The translations under genes and the position numbers were made by a program. Positions 6,885-14,845 of a stretch of DNA of 23,074 nucleotides are shown in pieces; position 1 is the first letter of the stretch; each line of letters opens with the position of its first letter. Location of the stretch: the NCBI GenBank assembly GCA_029548025.1, contig JAKPOE010000477.1:1-23074 (forward strand), in the 5' to 3' direction. The DNA is from Spirochaetota bacterium. GTDB lineage: Bacteria > Spirochaetota > UBA4802 > UB4802. The notes under the pieces were generated by a model, which ran no database searches, was not told the origin of the DNA, and saw only the letters and a program-made list of their open reading frames with translations.

Positions 6885-8054
6885 TTATTTCATCTGTGAA
6901 TGTATTGATTTTATAATGTATACAAAAAGCACCACGGCAATCAATTCATTGATGAACGAAAAAGCCATAATGTAGCGCATATCAATCTCATACAACCAGC
7001 CCATTGCTGTTGCACCAATAAACATGCAGAGCCCATAGGCGGTATTGAATATGCCATAGCCGGTACCGCGTTTTTTCAGTGATGTCAAATCAGCAATCGC
7101 TGCACGCATGATCGTCTCATGTACTGCCATCACAAGTCCCCACAGTATAATCCCAATCGTCACTGCAACCCAATGAAAACTAAAAGCCATTACCGGAACT
7201 ATCGCCGAAGCTATTGGTATAACTAATAGTACTGATAGTCCCTTTTTATCATACAATCTGCCAATAATTATGGCAAAGACAGCATCAACCCCCATTGCTA
7301 TCGCATACAGCAAAGGTATGGCCATATCGCTGACAATATTTTGACTTTTTAAGTGAAAGGCAATAATGGGGAAACTGGCAAACCCTATGATTGCAAATGC
7401 AGAAAACGCATTGTATAGCCAGAATGTTGGGGTCAGAGCATCCGACGAATTACTGTGCGGTGTGCTTTCAAACTGTTCAGGATGTGGTACCAGCATTTTT
7501 GCAATGATCAAAACTCCCATAAGCAAAATAAATGGTATCCACATGATTTTATACCCCAGGTTGTAATCAACCACATAGGCAAAGATAAACGTAAACATCA
7601 GCGGACCGGCTATAGCACCAATCTGATCCATTGCTTCATGTATGCCAAACCCCAACCCTCTGCCAACCTGAGTTGTTACCTGTGACAGAATCGTATCCTT
7701 TGCAGGGCTTCGCAACGCCTTTCCTAAACGCTCACCAATCATCAAAAGAGCTGCAACCTGCCATATGCCGGTTAATGCCAGCAAAGGAACCGTGATGAGC
7801 AGCCCATACCCTATAAAGGTAAATAGCCAGTATGCTCTTGTTTTATCGCTTAAGTATCCTGAAACAAGCCGTATTCCATAGCCTACAAATTCGCCTAACC
7901 CTGCAACAATACCAACCCACAGCGCATTTGTACCCAGCTCCTTTAAATACTGTGCATTAACGCTGCGAGCACCTTCATAGATAATGTCGCCCAAAAGGCT
8001 TATTATGCCAAAAACAATGATAAACTGGTATGCACGCTTTTTTATATCAGTCAT
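6885..8054 (-). CDS. Major facilitator superfamily transporter
   Basis: 389-aa polytopic inner-membrane carrier, expected 12 TM helices with a hydrophilic loop between the halves at about 193-212. The loop after TM2 has the MFS motif-A-like pattern GYLSDKTR, and its counterpart in the second half is GRLYDKKG. The N-terminus (GDIIYEGARSVN) and the ALRSPAKDTILS stretch are recognisable in a group of uncharacterised MFS permeases common in bacteria and archaea. Substrate unknown. The ATG is 2 nt after the stop of the peptidase gene and its ribosome site (GGAGGA) lies inside that gene's last codons, so translation is probably coupled. The central loop contains a copy of TTGGGGTCAGAGC on the plus strand. 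Confidence 0.92.
   Translation of the reverse strand: MTDIKKRAYQFIIVFGIISLLGDIIYEGARSVNAQYLKELGTNALWVGIVAGLGEFVGYGIRLVSGYLSDKTRAYWLFTFIGYGLLITVPLLALTGIWQVAALLMIGERLGKALRSPAKDTILSQVTTQVGRGLGFGIHEAMDQIGAIAGPLMFTFIFAYVVDYNLGYKIMWIPFILLMGVLIIAKMLVPHPEQFESTPHSNSSDALTPTFWLYNAFSAFAIIGFASFPIIAFHLKSQNIVSDMAIPLLYAIAMGVDAVFAIIIGRLYDKKGLSVLLVIPIASAIVPVMAFSFHWVAVTIGIILWGLVMAVHETIMRAAIADLTSLKKRGTGYGIFNTAYGLCMFIGATAMGWLYEIDMRYIMAFSFINELIAVVLFVYIIKSIHSQMK
7427..7439 (+). repeat. Third copy of TTGGGGTCAGAGC, inside the MFS gene
   Basis: The exact 13-mer found at 4988-5000 recurs here, antisense to the transporter, where it encodes part of the hydrophilic central loop (residues DALTP). Thirteen identical bases are unlikely by chance in 23 kb, but the coding frame is intact and the sequence does not extend further. 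It is either a small insertion that was tolerated in the loop or a coincidence. Confidence 0.35.
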
Positions 8055-8056
8055 TG

Positions 8057-9202
8057 TTATTCCTCCATATCACGAATTGCAAATATCCATCGCAAATAAC
8101 GTTTTATTTCATTGATGTTCATATTGTACCCTAAATAAATACCATCCACCCACAGCTCAAAGTGAAGGTGCTGCCCCCACTTTTTGCCCTGAGCCTCGCC
8201 TAACAGTCCTGAATTTCCCACCCATCCAATGCGTTGACCTTTTTTTACCCTGCCGCCAACATTTACTTTATTATCAATCTTTGAAAGATGATTATAGGTA
8301 GATAACACCCCATTTTGATGATCTATCCAGATTTGTCTGCCACCAAATGATCGTTGTACAAATGTTGCGGGATTGCCTTGATAATACAGCGAAAGCTTTT
8401 TCCATTCATCTTCTGCCGGTGGTTTATAATCACAATCTGCTCGTATAACCACCCCGTCAGCACATGCTAAAACCGGCGTTGTTTCATCCAGCAAAATTGG
8501 TTGATAGTTATCTTCATTATAATAATACAATATATCAAGTCCGTAATGTATGCCGCCGCGGTATCCTCGAGGCGAATTGGGATAGCCGGCATCGTTTTCG
8601 GGGAATAGCCCATTCTTAATAGGAAAACATAGATTATATAACCTTTTATCAAAATACTGTAGTTTTCCACTACCTGCATACACCTCAATCTCGGCAATGG
8701 CAGCATATCCATTAACTATCGCATCCTGTGGGATATATATTCTGAATGTGCTGGCATCTATACCACCCAGTGCAGCAACCGCCACCGGATTATAGACACT
8801 ATGTGTGCCAAATAATCCTTTTTTTTCTTTTCTGGTAAAATCAACCCTGGCAAAATCAAACCATTTACCATCATACATAAACTGCAAAATGAAGTATGTA
8901 ATTGTTTGATAGTTATCTCTATAACCTGCAACAACCTTTATATCAGTTATCACGCGTTTAACGACGAAGTCTATTTCTATCCACTGATCGCCATCATGCT
9001 GTGACATCCACGATGTTACCGTATCATTGTCAATTGCTTTTTCACCTTTATGATTTTTGCTATAGTTGCTGCTGGTGGTATAATATATTTTTTGCTGGGT
9101 GTTATTGCCGCAGATAATATACTCTTTCCCTGCTACACTTCTTTGGGGAACCTGAGTAAAAATAAGCATAACCGAAAGTAGTGAAGAAATTATTGGTGTC
9201 AT
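8057..9202 (-). CDS. Exported discoidin-domain M23 metallopeptidase
   Basis: 381 aa. A hydrophobic N-terminus (residues 1-20, no basic residues before it) suggests export, though it is an atypical signal. Residues about 35-177 look like an F5/8-type C (discoidin-like) domain: SSNYSKNHKGEKAIDNDTVT, WIEIDF, AEIEVYAG. The C-terminal half is an M23/LytM peptidase: His219 and Asp223 in HYGLD, His305 in YNHLS, and His345/His347 in HLHFE are the expected zinc and catalytic residues. It would cut peptidoglycan crosslinks or another extracellular peptide. The start is bounded by in-frame stops just upstream; the ribosome site is poor. It diverges from the lipoprotein gene, which has a related discoidin-type domain, and is translationally coupled to the MFS gene. 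Confidence 0.9.
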   Translation of the reverse strand: MTPIISSLLSVMLIFTQVPQRSVAGKEYIICGNNTQQKIYYTTSSNYSKNHKGEKAIDNDTVTSWMSQHDGDQWIEIDFVVKRVITDIKVVAGYRDNYQTITYFILQFMYDGKWFDFARVDFTRKEKKGLFGTHSVYNPVAVAALGGIDASTFRIYIPQDAIVNGYAAIAEIEVYAGSGKLQYFDKRLYNLCFPIKNGLFPENDAGYPNSPRGYRGGIHYGLDILYYYNEDNYQPILLDETTPVLACADGVVIRADCDYKPPAEDEWKKLSLYYQGNPATFVQRSFGGRQIWIDHQNGVLSTYNHLSKIDNKVNVGGRVKKGQRIGWVGNSGLLGEAQGKKWGQHLHFELWVDGIYLGYNMNINEIKRYLRWIFAIRDMEE

Positions 9203-9419
9203 ATATCATCATTCTTTACTTTAAAATTGTAAATAAATGACATACATGCTAATACAACTTTGCTAAAATCCAGCACTTTTTTATAAAAAAAGTTTATGTA
9301 CAGATTACGAAAAAAAGGAAAATATAAAATTTTAATTGACAAATAATTTGTAACTATTAAACAAATGTTAATAAAATCCTGATAAACAATAATACTAAAA
9401 TTAACAAAAGGAGACGTCC

Positions 9420-10376
9420 ATGAAGATTACCAGATTTTTTGTTTCATTACTATTAATAGCTTGTTTGGTACCGTTTGTAGCATGTAAAGGAAAAACAAAA
9501 ACAATCTTAAACGAGGTTTATTTAATCCAGAATCCTGAGGACAAAAAAATTGCTTATGTCCCCAACAGTAAATTAAAAAGAGGTGAATTTGTTAAAGTCA
9601 TTGATGAAAAAGTAGTAAACCAAAAAAAGTATTACTATGTCCAGATAGAAGATGTTGATGTCAAAGGCTGGATTGCTGAGAATTATGTACATGACGGAAA
9701 ACTTGAATCTGTAACTGTACTTACCGATACCGACCTTTATATGAGGCCGTCTATCAAAAGTGATAAAATTGGCAAAGTCTTTGCCGGACAGATTGCATTT
9801 AAAATAGATAAAAAAGGTGATTTTGTCCTTATCCAATATCCTGGAAAAGAAGGATATGTGCTCAAAGATAAAGTTGGAACTGGAGAAATTATTATAAAGA
9901 AAGTAACTATCCCTGGAATTGGAAGTGCAACCGTCAATGCATCATCACAATTAGTTTTAGGTGAAGGTCGAGAGCTTGAATTTGATCCAAGAAATGCTTT
10001 TGATGGCAGCTTGCAGACCGCATGGTGTGAAGGGAAATCCGGAGATACGGGGGTAGGCGAATGGATACAAATTTCGTTTGATCAATGTATAAATCTTGAA
10101 GAGGTAAGCATAGTTAACGGTTGGTCAAAGAGTGAAGACTTATATAAAACCAATACACGAGTAGCACAGTTAAAGATTACATCTAATAAAGGTGGCGAAG
10201 CAGTGGTTGAATTATCTGATGGGATTTTTGATTTTCAAAAATTTGATATTAGCTTAAAAGGATCATCATTTAAATTCATTATTACTAAAGTATATCCGGG
10301 TAAAGATTCTGACACATGTATAAGTGAAATATCACTCAAAAGTTCATCAAATCAATGTGAAGATTATTATGATTAA
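9420..10376 (+). CDS. Lipoprotein with two SH3b domains and a discoidin/NADase-type domain
   Basis: 318 aa. The signal peptide ends in the lipobox FVAC, with lipidated Cys22. Two bacterial SH3-like domains follow (about 30-92, ending VKGWIAENYV, and about 96-152, starting VLTDTDLYMRPSIKSDKIGK). After them comes a discoidin-like domain (about 172-310; RNAFDGSLQTAWCEG, GEWIQISFD, CISEISL) of the kind called NADase-type glycan-binding. It is probably a surface or periplasmic protein binding peptidoglycan or another glycan; no catalytic site is seen. AAAGGAG precedes the ATG. TTGACA at 9336-9341 is a possible -35, without a good -10. The next gene begins 21 nt later and also has SH3b, so they form an operon. 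Confidence 0.88.
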   Translation: MKITRFFVSLLLIACLVPFVACKGKTKTILNEVYLIQNPEDKKIAYVPNSKLKRGEFVKVIDEKVVNQKKYYYVQIEDVDVKGWIAENYVHDGKLESVTVLTDTDLYMRPSIKSDKIGKVFAGQIAFKIDKKGDFVLIQYPGKEGYVLKDKVGTGEIIIKKVTIPGIGSATVNASSQLVLGEGRELEFDPRNAFDGSLQTAWCEGKSGDTGVGEWIQISFDQCINLEEVSIVNGWSKSEDLYKTNTRVAQLKITSNKGGEAVVELSDGIFDFQKFDISLKGSSFKFIITKVYPGKDSDTCISEISLKSSSNQCEDYYD

Positions 10377-10397
10377 TATTACAAATGGAGGGGAATA

Positions 10398-11639
10398 ATG
10401 AAAAGACTTTTATGGTGCTTGTCAACGATACTAACATGTTTAACGATCATATCATTTGCTATAGCCCAGACGGATTTTCAACCTACCCAGGGTAAAATAA
10501 CAGCCAGTACAGTCAACATTCGTAATATACCATCTGCTGGAGGGGTAAATATTGGCACTTTAAAGAGAAGCGATGTTGTTAATGTTATAGGACGTTCACA
10601 GAATAAATCAGAAATTGAAGGTAAAGAAGACTATTGGTACAAGATTCAGTTTAATGATGGTAAAAAAACTATTACAGGGTGGGTATTTGGTGGATTTATA
10701 TCGTTTGAGTTAAATCTTGAAAGTGGTTTGCGATGGAAAAGCGCTACTCCATCTCCAGGAGCTTCTTTAACAGCAATTTCTACGGATACCAATGGTAACA
10801 TTTATGCAGGAACATCATCGGGGGACCTCTTTATTTCATTTGATTACGGAAAATCGTGGAGAAAAGTAGTACCTCAGGCATTGGGTGTATCGATAGGGCA
10901 TATCAAAAAAATAGTTATAGACGATAACATGATTTTAATTGCTTCTAAAGGGGATAAAAATGGAGGTATCTGGAAGTCAACAAACAATGGTGCATCGTGG
11001 TCACAGTTTACCACATCACAGGGTTTACCTTCTAATGAGGTGGTTGATATAGCAATTGCTCCTAATAAATATATTTATGCTATTACCAGCGATAAAATAT
11101 GTGTAAGTAACGATGGCTGTGCTAATTGGAAAATACTGGACGACAGCGGTTTAAAGGGGAAATATAATGTTATTGCAATTGACAGGTCAGGTATAGTATT
11201 TGTTGGAACTAATAAGGGCGCTTTCAAGATGAAAAAGTTAATTGATGTATTTGGTAAAGAAGATACTTCATGGATAGCAGTGGGACAAAAATCACCTAAT
11301 ATGGGCGAAGTATATGCCATAGCAATTAACCCACATGCTAATGAGATTTATGTTGGATGCAATAAAGGTTTAAACAAGTCAAATTTAGATAATCTTGATA
11401 GCTGGCAGGGAATAGGTGGACAATCAATTATAAATGATATTATGATTGAACCCGACGGTAGAACAAGTGTTGCTACTGAATATGGTTTAAATATATCAAT
11501 AGATAATGGTGCATCGTGGGTTACCTACAAATCTGAAAATGGATTGTCAAATAACTATGTTTACAGGATAGCTCTCCATAGCAAGAATAAAAGTATCTGG
11601 CTAATTACCGGCAAAGATGGGATAAACTATTCAGAATGA
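10398..11639 (+). CDS. Secreted SH3b + Asp-box (BNR-type) beta-propeller protein
   Basis: 413 aa with a cleavable signal peptide (MKRLLWCLST..., probable cut after AIA at 21-23). Residues about 32-105 form one SH3b domain (TASTVNIRNIPSAGG, GWVFGGF). The rest is a propeller with Asp-box turns SxDxGxxW: SFDYGKSW (147-154), STNNGASW (194-201), SNDGCANW (237-244, Gly replaced) and SIDNGASW (367-374). Between them are blade strands such as NIYAGTSSGDLF and EIYVGCNKGL. These repeats resemble sialidase, photosynthesis-stability-factor and two-component-sensor propellers, but the Arg/Tyr catalytic set of sialidases is not evident. Likely a binding or scaffold protein at the cell wall. GGAGGGG precedes the ATG; it is second in the operon and is followed by a strong terminator. 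Confidence 0.87.
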   Translation: MKRLLWCLSTILTCLTIISFAIAQTDFQPTQGKITASTVNIRNIPSAGGVNIGTLKRSDVVNVIGRSQNKSEIEGKEDYWYKIQFNDGKKTITGWVFGGFISFELNLESGLRWKSATPSPGASLTAISTDTNGNIYAGTSSGDLFISFDYGKSWRKVVPQALGVSIGHIKKIVIDDNMILIASKGDKNGGIWKSTNNGASWSQFTTSQGLPSNEVVDIAIAPNKYIYAITSDKICVSNDGCANWKILDDSGLKGKYNVIAIDRSGIVFVGTNKGAFKMKKLIDVFGKEDTSWIAVGQKSPNMGEVYAIAINPHANEIYVGCNKGLNKSNLDNLDSWQGIGGQSIINDIMIEPDGRTSVATEYGLNISIDNGASWVTYKSENGLSNNYVYRIALHSKNKSIWLITGKDGINYSE

Positions 11640-11697
11640 TATTTCCCTGCTTGTTTAATTTATTTTGCGTTATTAATACATATTAATACAACAGATA

Positions 11698-11735
11698 ATA
11701 GTAAAGCAACCGTGATGGTTGCTTTACTATTTTTA
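11698..11735 (+). terminator. Intrinsic terminator of the SH3b operon
   Basis: A perfect 14-bp stem, ATAGTAAAGCAACC (11698-11711) with GGTTGCTTTACTAT (11717-11730), a 5-nt loop and then TTTTT. It lies 59 nt after the stop codon. Confidence 0.9.
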
Positions 11736-11769
11736 CATAGGATGACAGTACTATAATCATTGACAACCT

Positions 11770-11799
11770 AAAAAAAGATTCCATCATCAGGAATGATGG
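11770..11799 (-). terminator. Intrinsic terminator of the panE-like gene
   Basis: Read leftward, CCATCAT (11799-11793), a 5-nt loop, ATGATGG (11787-11781), then AATC and seven T (11776-11770). It is about 105 nt after the reductase stop. The interval 11800-11904 holds no gene that I can see. Confidence 0.7.
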
Positions 11800-11904
11800 T
11801 AGTGGTGAACAATTCTATATTCTGAAAATGATTTTGTCATAGAAGTTAGCAAAAAATGTTGTTACTGCATTAGCAGGACTTTCGATAAAGCAATAAGCGT
11901 AACG

Positions 11905-12861
11905 CTAACAGGTAGCGCCGGTATAGGTACTCTCAATAAATTTTATCAGACCTGTGATAATTCCATTTACTTTAGCCTCATATCCATAGTGTTGTGCTAA
12001 TGCAACAACTGCGCCGTTGAGGGCATCAATCTCGGTTTTTCGTTTTGCCTGAATATCCTGAAGCATGGATGAACGATGCTTTGCTGTTGGTGGCAAAAGC
12101 TTTTCATAGAACACATTAATATATTCCGCTGCATTGCTGAAATGCGTGGTGTATCCAGCCCTGTGCATTGTTTCAAAGATCTCGGTTATGATGTCATCCA
12201 TTATTGCTTTTGTGTATTCTGATTTACCAAGATCACCGTACTCTACATTGAAGAGTGCACCCAGGGGATTAAGCGCACAATTGTAAAGCATCTTAGCCCA
12301 TATATACTTTACCACATCATTGACAACTTCTGCTGCCATTCCACCTGTAGTGAGCGCCTCTGCTAACGATAGTAATCTCTTACCATATCCATGATAGAGG
12401 CTTCCCATACGAATGGCATCAGCATGAACCGTTATAATCACATGATATAGCTCCTGCTTCATAAATCCGGTCATGACACGTGCATTAAAGATTCTCTCTT
12501 TATCGAAATAGCTTATAAATTTTTCTGCATTTCCCCATCCATTCTGAAACAAAACAATAGGCGTTTGTTTATGAGTATAATGGGAAGCAATATCCTGCGC
12601 CGTAGCTTCAGATAAATATGATTTAATACAAACACACATATAATCATAGTTATCATCTGCTTTCAGGATACTATCGTATACGGTAAACCTTTCAGGGTTG
12701 ATTGCGAAATCACCCAGTACTCCGCTCTGTATGATACCATGCGTCCTTAACGCCGTTACCGTTGGTTCAATATCTATAATGGTTGTTGCACAACCGCTAT
12801 CAACAAGCGCTCGCGCCAGACCCAATCCAACAGCACCACCGCCATAGATTAACACCTTCAT
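11905..12861 (-). CDS. panE: Ketopantoate reductase family protein (ApbA/PanE)
   Basis: NADPH-dependent reduction of 2-dehydropantoate to pantoate, the second step of pantothenate (CoA) synthesis, in the cytoplasm. 318 aa, slightly longer than E. coli PanE. The Rossmann motif GGGAVGLGLA is at 7-16; QNG at 106-108 is in the nucleotide-binding half. Catalytic Lys190 in WAKMLYNCALNP and the substrate-binding Glu277 in KTEIDALNG match the E. coli Lys176/Glu256 pattern, and HRSSMLQD (262-269) is diagnostic. The ribosome site AAGGAAGG lies upstream. No other pantothenate genes are nearby and the gene has its own terminator, so it is probably a single-gene unit. Some family members act on other 2-keto acids, so the exact substrate is inferred. 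Confidence 0.9.
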   Translation of the reverse strand: MKVLIYGGGAVGLGLARALVDSGCATTIIDIEPTVTALRTHGIIQSGVLGDFAINPERFTVYDSILKADDNYDYMCVCIKSYLSEATAQDIASHYTHKQTPIVLFQNGWGNAEKFISYFDKERIFNARVMTGFMKQELYHVIITVHADAIRMGSLYHGYGKRLLSLAEALTTGGMAAEVVNDVVKYIWAKMLYNCALNPLGALFNVEYGDLGKSEYTKAIMDDIITEIFETMHRAGYTTHFSNAAEYINVFYEKLLPPTAKHRSSMLQDIQAKRKTEIDALNGAVVALAQHYGYEAKVNGIITGLIKFIESTYTGATC

Positions 12862-12956
12862 AGCAACCTTCCTTGATTATGCAGGCACATTTGCCGTATA
12901 TTCAGCATCAAAGTTATTCTAAGCACATAACCTGTTACTTTAGTAACTATCGCACC

Positions 12957-12985
12957 ATTGTTGTACCATGAGTTGAACCAGTCAA
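12957..12985 (-). promoter_or_regulatory. Putative promoter of the panE-like gene
   Basis: On the minus strand TTGACT (12980-12985), 17 nt, AACAAT (12957-12962), about 95 nt before the ATG. Just inside the predicted leader lies GTTACT-TT-AGTAAC (12934-12947), a 14-nt near-palindrome that could be an operator, but there is no other support for regulation. Confidence 0.35.
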
Positions 12986-13048
12986 TACTAAAAAAGTATA
13001 ATCTGATAGCAATTATTAAGTTGTTTCATGACTTTTTTATTACCACAT

Positions 13049-14845
13049 TTATTGCCATACCTTTCCCTGTATACCTGAAGCACGTTTTGTAGGATTATTA
13101 ACCATGTATGCAATAACATCATGAGTACCATATATAATAAGCTTTTCTTTTGCTCTGGTAATAGCAGTATATAAAAGCTCTCGTGTTAAAAGCATTGACC
13201 ACCTGCTATTAATGTCATTGGGCAGCACTACTATCACAGTATTAAATTCAGAACCCTGACTTTTATGTATTGTTATTGTATACGCCGGGATATATTCGGA
13301 TAACAGCAAAGGATTAATCTTCCGGTAACTATCTTCTAATGGGAAGCACACCCCGCTTTCACCATCATCATTATTAACAAATATTCCCATATCACCATTG
13401 AACAGTTGTAGATTATAATCATTGGCGGTAACCATAATAATCTTGCCATGATACCACCCTGAAGCAAGGGGGTTTATTTGCTTTTCAATTATTGCGTTCA
13501 GCGTTGATACACCCCACGGACCCTGATTAAACGGTGTTACTATACATTGATGGGATATTTTACTAAAAGCATCACTGACATTGTGTGCTATGGCAACAGA
13601 TTCATAATGCTGCTTTGCATACTCTTTGATAATGGTATGTATTTCATCAATTGAACTGTATTGTATAAACTCCACATCGTTATAGCTATTTTTTAAAACA
13701 TTGTCAACCTTGTGCATATCAGCATCGCGAACAGCCTGCGCCAATACTGCTATCCCGCTATCCGCACCAAATCTATAAGCTTTAGAAAGCACAACAATTG
13801 CATCGCGCACAGGATGTGATGGCAACTGTTGCGCATCATCATCTTTTATAGCTGCTACTGTTTTATTCCACTGTGATGTATAGCCAAATTGGGTAACACC
13901 CCAGCATAAATCGCCAAAGAACGCACCCGCCTCAACCGATGAAAGCTGGTCCTTATCACCTACTACAATGAAACGTGCACCTTCTTTTAATGCCTTGATA
14001 AGTTTTGCGAGTAAAGCAATATCCACCATGGATGATTCATCAACAATCACAACATCATAGGGAAGACGATTATCTTCATTATAATAAAATTCTAATGCGC
14101 CTTTTTTATAGCCCAGCAACCTATGTATTGTTGACGATTCAACCGGGAATATATCTTTTATAGCATCATCACAATACTTATCCTTAAATTGTTTCATTGA
14201 TTCTTTAAGGCGTGATGCAGCTTTCCCCGTTGGCGCACACAATGCAATGGACAATGTATTATGTGCCGTAAGAAGCTGATATACAATGCCTGCTACGGTT
14301 GTTGTTTTGCCTGTACCGGGGCCACCAGAAATAACACAAAACGTATGGTGCAATGCCGCAAGCTGTGCAATCTTTTGTAAAGAAGCAAAATGCATCCCCT
14401 TTTGTTCAAATGTTTCAAGTACGGCGTTTACCTGCTGCATATCTATTTCATGACTTTTGCTTATACTATTCAAAAACCACTGTGCTATAATTTCTTCATA
14501 ATTAAAGTATCTATATAAATAGCAATTGCCATTATCATATACAATTGGCTTTATAGCATCGTCATCGTCAGCTTTTACTGCATGACACTCCATAAGTACA
14601 GTATGCAATGATGTTACATCAGGAAATGTCAGCTCGGGGATGGAGGTATAATCTTCAAAAACTATCTCATCCAGTTTTTTATGGGCGATAGTTGCCAGTG
14701 AAAGGCAGCTATGCCCGTATGATGTCATATAGCTTACACAAAATAATAATGCCTTTACCACTTCACTGTTACAATTATATTTATTGCAGATGAAATCGGC
14801 AAAATAGTAATGGATTGAATCAGTGTATGATTGTTGCTGCATCAT
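13049..14845 (-). CDS. recD: RecBCD subunit RecD, 5'-3' helicase
   Basis: Fast 5'-3' helicase subunit of exonuclease V. 598 aa, normal length (E. coli about 608). Helicase motifs are in order: Walker A GGPGTGKT (174-181), motif Ia CAPTGKAASRL (203-213), Walker B VDESSMVD (268-275), motif III GDKDQL (296-301), and near the C-terminus ITIHKSQGSEF and LLYTAITRAKEKL. The N-terminal ~150 residues form the RecB-interacting domain expected of RecD rather than of stand-alone RecD2. The ATG overlaps the recB stop codon by 4 nt (ATGA), so translation is coupled. It is last in the recC-recB-recD operon. No clear terminator follows. Confidence 0.96.
   Translation of the reverse strand: MMQQQSYTDSIHYYFADFICNKYNCNSEVVKALLFCVSYMTSYGHSCLSLATIAHKKLDEIVFEDYTSIPELTFPDVTSLHTVLMECHAVKADDDDAIKPIVYDNGNCYLYRYFNYEEIIAQWFLNSISKSHEIDMQQVNAVLETFEQKGMHFASLQKIAQLAALHHTFCVISGGPGTGKTTTVAGIVYQLLTAHNTLSIALCAPTGKAASRLKESMKQFKDKYCDDAIKDIFPVESSTIHRLLGYKKGALEFYYNEDNRLPYDVVIVDESSMVDIALLAKLIKALKEGARFIVVGDKDQLSSVEAGAFFGDLCWGVTQFGYTSQWNKTVAAIKDDDAQQLPSHPVRDAIVVLSKAYRFGADSGIAVLAQAVRDADMHKVDNVLKNSYNDVEFIQYSSIDEIHTIIKEYAKQHYESVAIAHNVSDAFSKISHQCIVTPFNQGPWGVSTLNAIIEKQINPLASGWYHGKIIMVTANDYNLQLFNGDMGIFVNNDDGESGVCFPLEDSYRKINPLLLSEYIPAYTITIHKSQGSEFNTVIVVLPNDINSRWSMLLTRELLYTAITRAKEKLIIYGTHDVIAYMVNNPTKRASGIQGKVWQ

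Noticed and set aside
11750..11904. Possible gene fragment between the two terminators
   Set aside because: One frame is open for about 33 codons but starts right after a stop, has no start codon and overlaps the reductase terminator.
12934..12947. GTTACT-TT-AGTAAC near-palindrome in the panE leader as an operator
   Set aside because: A single 6-bp-arm inverted repeat in AT-rich DNA without a regulator gene or a second copy is too weak to call.
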